From Breznakibacter sp047600785 (GTDB lineage Bacteria > Bacteroidota > Bacteroidia > Bacteroidales > Marinilabiliaceae): a stretch of 64,000 bases of DNA. Under the pieces are notes generated by a model. That model worked only from the letters and a program-made list of their open reading frames with translations. It had not been told where the DNA came from and ran no database searches. A program made the translations under genes and the position numbers. Shown here one piece after another: positions 62,753 through 64,000 of the stretch (position 1 is its first letter; every line of letters starts with the position of its first letter). The stretch is from NCBI GenBank assembly GCA_047600785.1, contig JASGKH010000002.1, forward strand, positions 62,001-126,000, read 5' to 3'.

Positions 62753-63250
62753 TTATTTGATTCCAACTTGTCCTGCCATTAATTGATTATTATCAATTTT
62801 TAGGTATTTAATGTTGTTGCCATCAAATTCAACAAGACCTTCTCGGTGTATTTTATAGACAGTTTCAGTGATTTCTGTTCTCTTAAACCCTTTAACTTCA
62901 TTGCAGAGCTCATCGATACTTATAGTTGCTTTGTCGGTAACGCATCCAATGACATAAAAGCGAAGATTATTTGGTTCGCTATTGTTCGTTTCACCTACAG
63001 ATGAAGCAAAAATGTGTTTCTGCATTGCATCCAATTGCGTCTTTAAAGCACCAAAAGTATCAGTGTAAGTTCTATTATACAATTGTTCCAATTTTTCGAT
63101 AGCATTTTTGATATCAGTTTGCATCAAAGCTGTTTCTTTATTTTGCTTGTTGCTTTCTCTATAAAACCAAATAGATAAAAGTATCGCCCCAACCGAAAGA
63201 ATTGTTGAGATAGAAATCGTTGCTATATTTAAAATAATCTGAGAATCCAT
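62753..63250 (-). CDS. Hypothetical protein: membrane helix, coiled coil, C-terminal winged-helix-like domain
   Basis: 165 residues. I do not recognise a named family. An N-terminal membrane helix (ILNIATISISTILSVGAILL) is followed by a polar, coiled-coil-prone stretch (KETALMQTDIKNAIEKLEQL), and residues ~100-160 look like a small winged helix (ISIDELCNEVKGFKRTEITE, then VYKIHREGLVEFDGNNIKYL). The start lies four bases after the stop of the Cas2-like gene, so they are translated together. A membrane-anchored DNA- or partner-binding protein next to a Cas2-like nuclease fold is a plausible conflict pair, but the function is unknown. Confidence 0.75.
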   Translation of the reverse strand: MDSQIILNIATISISTILSVGAILLSIWFYRESNKQNKETALMQTDIKNAIEKLEQLYNRTYTDTFGALKTQLDAMQKHIFASSVGETNNSEPNNLRFYVIGCVTDKATISIDELCNEVKGFKRTEITETVYKIHREGLVEFDGNNIKYLKIDNNQLMAGQVGIK

Positions 63251-63254
63251 AATT

Positions 63255-63521
63255 TTAAAAATTTCGGTTTCTCATCCATTGATATTCTTCTTCTGTGTGT
63301 CCAGCTGCCCACCAGTTTTGTTGAACTCGGATTACAATAATTTTATCACCATTAATTAAATAGCGATTAAGATTTTCTAAAATCTCTTTTGAAGTCTGAG
63401 TAGTTTCAATAAACCAAGTAGATTCAGATTGATGCCACCAAAATCCATATGCCTTAATTGATTCAATCAAGGCAGAATAATTATCACTTTTCAAATCGTA
63501 TGAAATACAATACACTGCCAT
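63255..63521 (-). CDS. Small Cas2-like (SinR-family) ferredoxin-fold protein
   Basis: 88 residues. MAVYCISYDLKSDNYSALIE, then YGFWWHQSESTWFIETT, EILENLNRYLINGDKIIVIR and VQQNWWAAG match the pattern of small standalone proteins related to Cas2/VapD (ferredoxin-like fold, sometimes labelled SinR family). Cas2 has the Asp of the first strand (YDL here, Asp9) as metal ligand, and that residue is kept. No CRISPR array, cas1 or repeat spacer pattern is present in the window, so it is not part of a CRISPR adaptation module here. It precedes the membrane/winged-helix gene by four bases. Confidence 0.75.
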   Translation of the reverse strand: MAVYCISYDLKSDNYSALIESIKAYGFWWHQSESTWFIETTQTSKEILENLNRYLINGDKIIVIRVQQNWWAAGHTEEEYQWMRNRNF

Positions 63522-64000
63522 TATTTATTGTTTTATGTTTCATCTTAAACTTACTGCAACATCTGAATATCTGTTAAAACTTATCACATTTTGCCCCTTC
63601 CTAACTTCGCAAAACAATGTACACACCATAGCGTTTTGCAACTCAGCTAAAGCATTGCGAATGCATATGTTCGGAAGAATGCGCAAAACACTGTTGGCTT
63701 TTGGCCAAGCCAGACAACCCCGAGATGGTTTTTTGCGGTGCGTCTCCCCTACGTGCAGTCAATGTGGCGTGTGCAAACCTTCAAACGGGATAGTCAAAAA
63801 TGCAAATAAATGTAAAATAACGCAACGCCCTGCACAACAACTTAGTAGCGCTATTGATAGGTAAGAAAGCGGCATGTTGGCGGCAAACCCAATGGTCGCA
63901 AAGGCCGAAGGTGCTTTTACGCGGCAAAACGGTTTTTGACGAATGGCGGGGTTTGGGGGAGGAGAGGAAGCTGTTGGCTTTTTACTATTTATGATTGTCC
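63522..64000. other. Right-end region with hairpin element R3, no supported gene
   Basis: Contains R3 (63628-63700) and, near the edge, GCTGTTGGC words of family D and AATGGCGGGG (63943-63952), the reverse complement of the CCCCGCCATT word in R1 and R2. A 109-codon frame at 63535-63864 runs straight through R3 and is not convincing. Confidence 0.5.
63628..63700. repeat. Hairpin element R3 (attC-like candidate)
   Basis: Arms AGCGTTTTGC (63630-63639) and GCGCAAAAC (63681-63689) pair over eight or more positions, with a 41-base spacer; the right flank ACACTGTTGGC matches the flank of R2 (ACAATGTTGGC). It closes the segment that holds the Cas2-like pair. Confidence 0.45.

Noticed and set aside
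63535..63864. 109-codon plus-strand frame at the right edge
   Set aside because: Runs through hairpin element R3 and contains no known motif; codon use is not gene-like.
63255..64000. Possible CRISPR locus next to the Cas2-like gene
   Set aside because: No direct repeats with regular spacers were found, and no cas1 or other cas genes are visible.
1..64000. Insertion sequences, integrases, phage genes, tRNA and rRNA genes
   Set aside because: None recognised on either strand; the palindromic family A repeat is the only mobile-element-like sequence and has no transposase here.

Overview
The window comes from a member of the Bacteroidota, most likely of the Bacteroidales type; I cannot name the genus. 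The evidence is four SusC/SusD outer-membrane pairs, lipoproteins with Bacteroidota-style signal peptides, many TAnnTTTG (-7) promoter boxes, glycan-degrading enzymes in polysaccharide utilization loci (PULs), and dispersed non-coding repeats at gene ends. No rRNA, tRNA, CRISPR array, transposase or integrase was seen.

Layout. (1) 1-10.6 kb, plus strand: the 3' end of a GH35 beta-galactosidase, a large transglutaminase-like lipoprotein, SusC/SusD pair 1, a terminator, and a ROK-family sugar kinase. (2) 10.6-28.4 kb: a PUL whose sensor-regulator (beta-propeller/Y_Y_Y/LuxR-type HTH) is divergent from SusC pair 2, a frameshifted SusD, a LamG-duplicated surface lipoprotein, two adjacent GH144-type glucanases, a GH43/discoidin/Fn3 protein and a GH3 beta-glucosidase. 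The GH144 plus GH3 content points to beta-1,2-glucan (sophoran or cyclic glucan): cut outside by GH144, imported by SusC/D, finished by GH3. (3) 28.5-38.7 kb, general functions: a CoA-disulfide reductase/double rhodanese fusion, a zinc-ribbon miniprotein, a membrane zinc peptidase, a P2-type cation ATPase, an MFS exporter and an ABC-F ATPase. (4) 38.7-44.3 kb: an AT-rich SusC/SusD pair 3 without enzymes. (5) 44.4-48.5 kb: an AraC regulator, then YceI, pirin, an azoreductase-type flavoprotein and an XRE regulator. (6) 49-54.5 kb, minus strand: a very GC-rich SusC/SusD pair 4 without enzymes. (7) 54.7-63.6 kb: a strongly AT-rich accessory island on the minus strand that looks like a defence or biological-conflict island.

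The island is the most interesting part. Its core is three overlapping genes: a STAS-like/GHKL ATPase protein (60271-61455), a 1216-residue protein with two phosphoribosyltransferase-like P-loops and a C-terminal GHKL-like domain (56675-60325), and a protein with a Rossmann/receiver-like N-terminus and a nucleoside phosphorylase/nucleosidase domain (55324-56694). The first two may originally be one protein: the last strand of the first GHKL domain lies in the reading frame of the second gene, across a homopolymer. I infer a nucleotide-sensing system whose output attacks or makes a nucleoside or nucleotide. Beside it lie a TIR protein with a zinc-ribbon-like N-terminus, and a Cas2-like protein paired with a membrane/coiled-coil/winged-helix protein. 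These last units are separated by three related ~100-base hairpin elements resembling recombination (attC-like) sites, so the right end may be a cassette array.

Several families of short non-coding repeats (an 87-bp CCTCC/GGAGG palindrome, a TTTGCGT/ACGCAAA family, a TGCCTGAGTGC family) occupy most intergenic regions. Base composition differs sharply between the SusC/D pairs, suggesting separate acquisitions. GC statements are estimates by eye.
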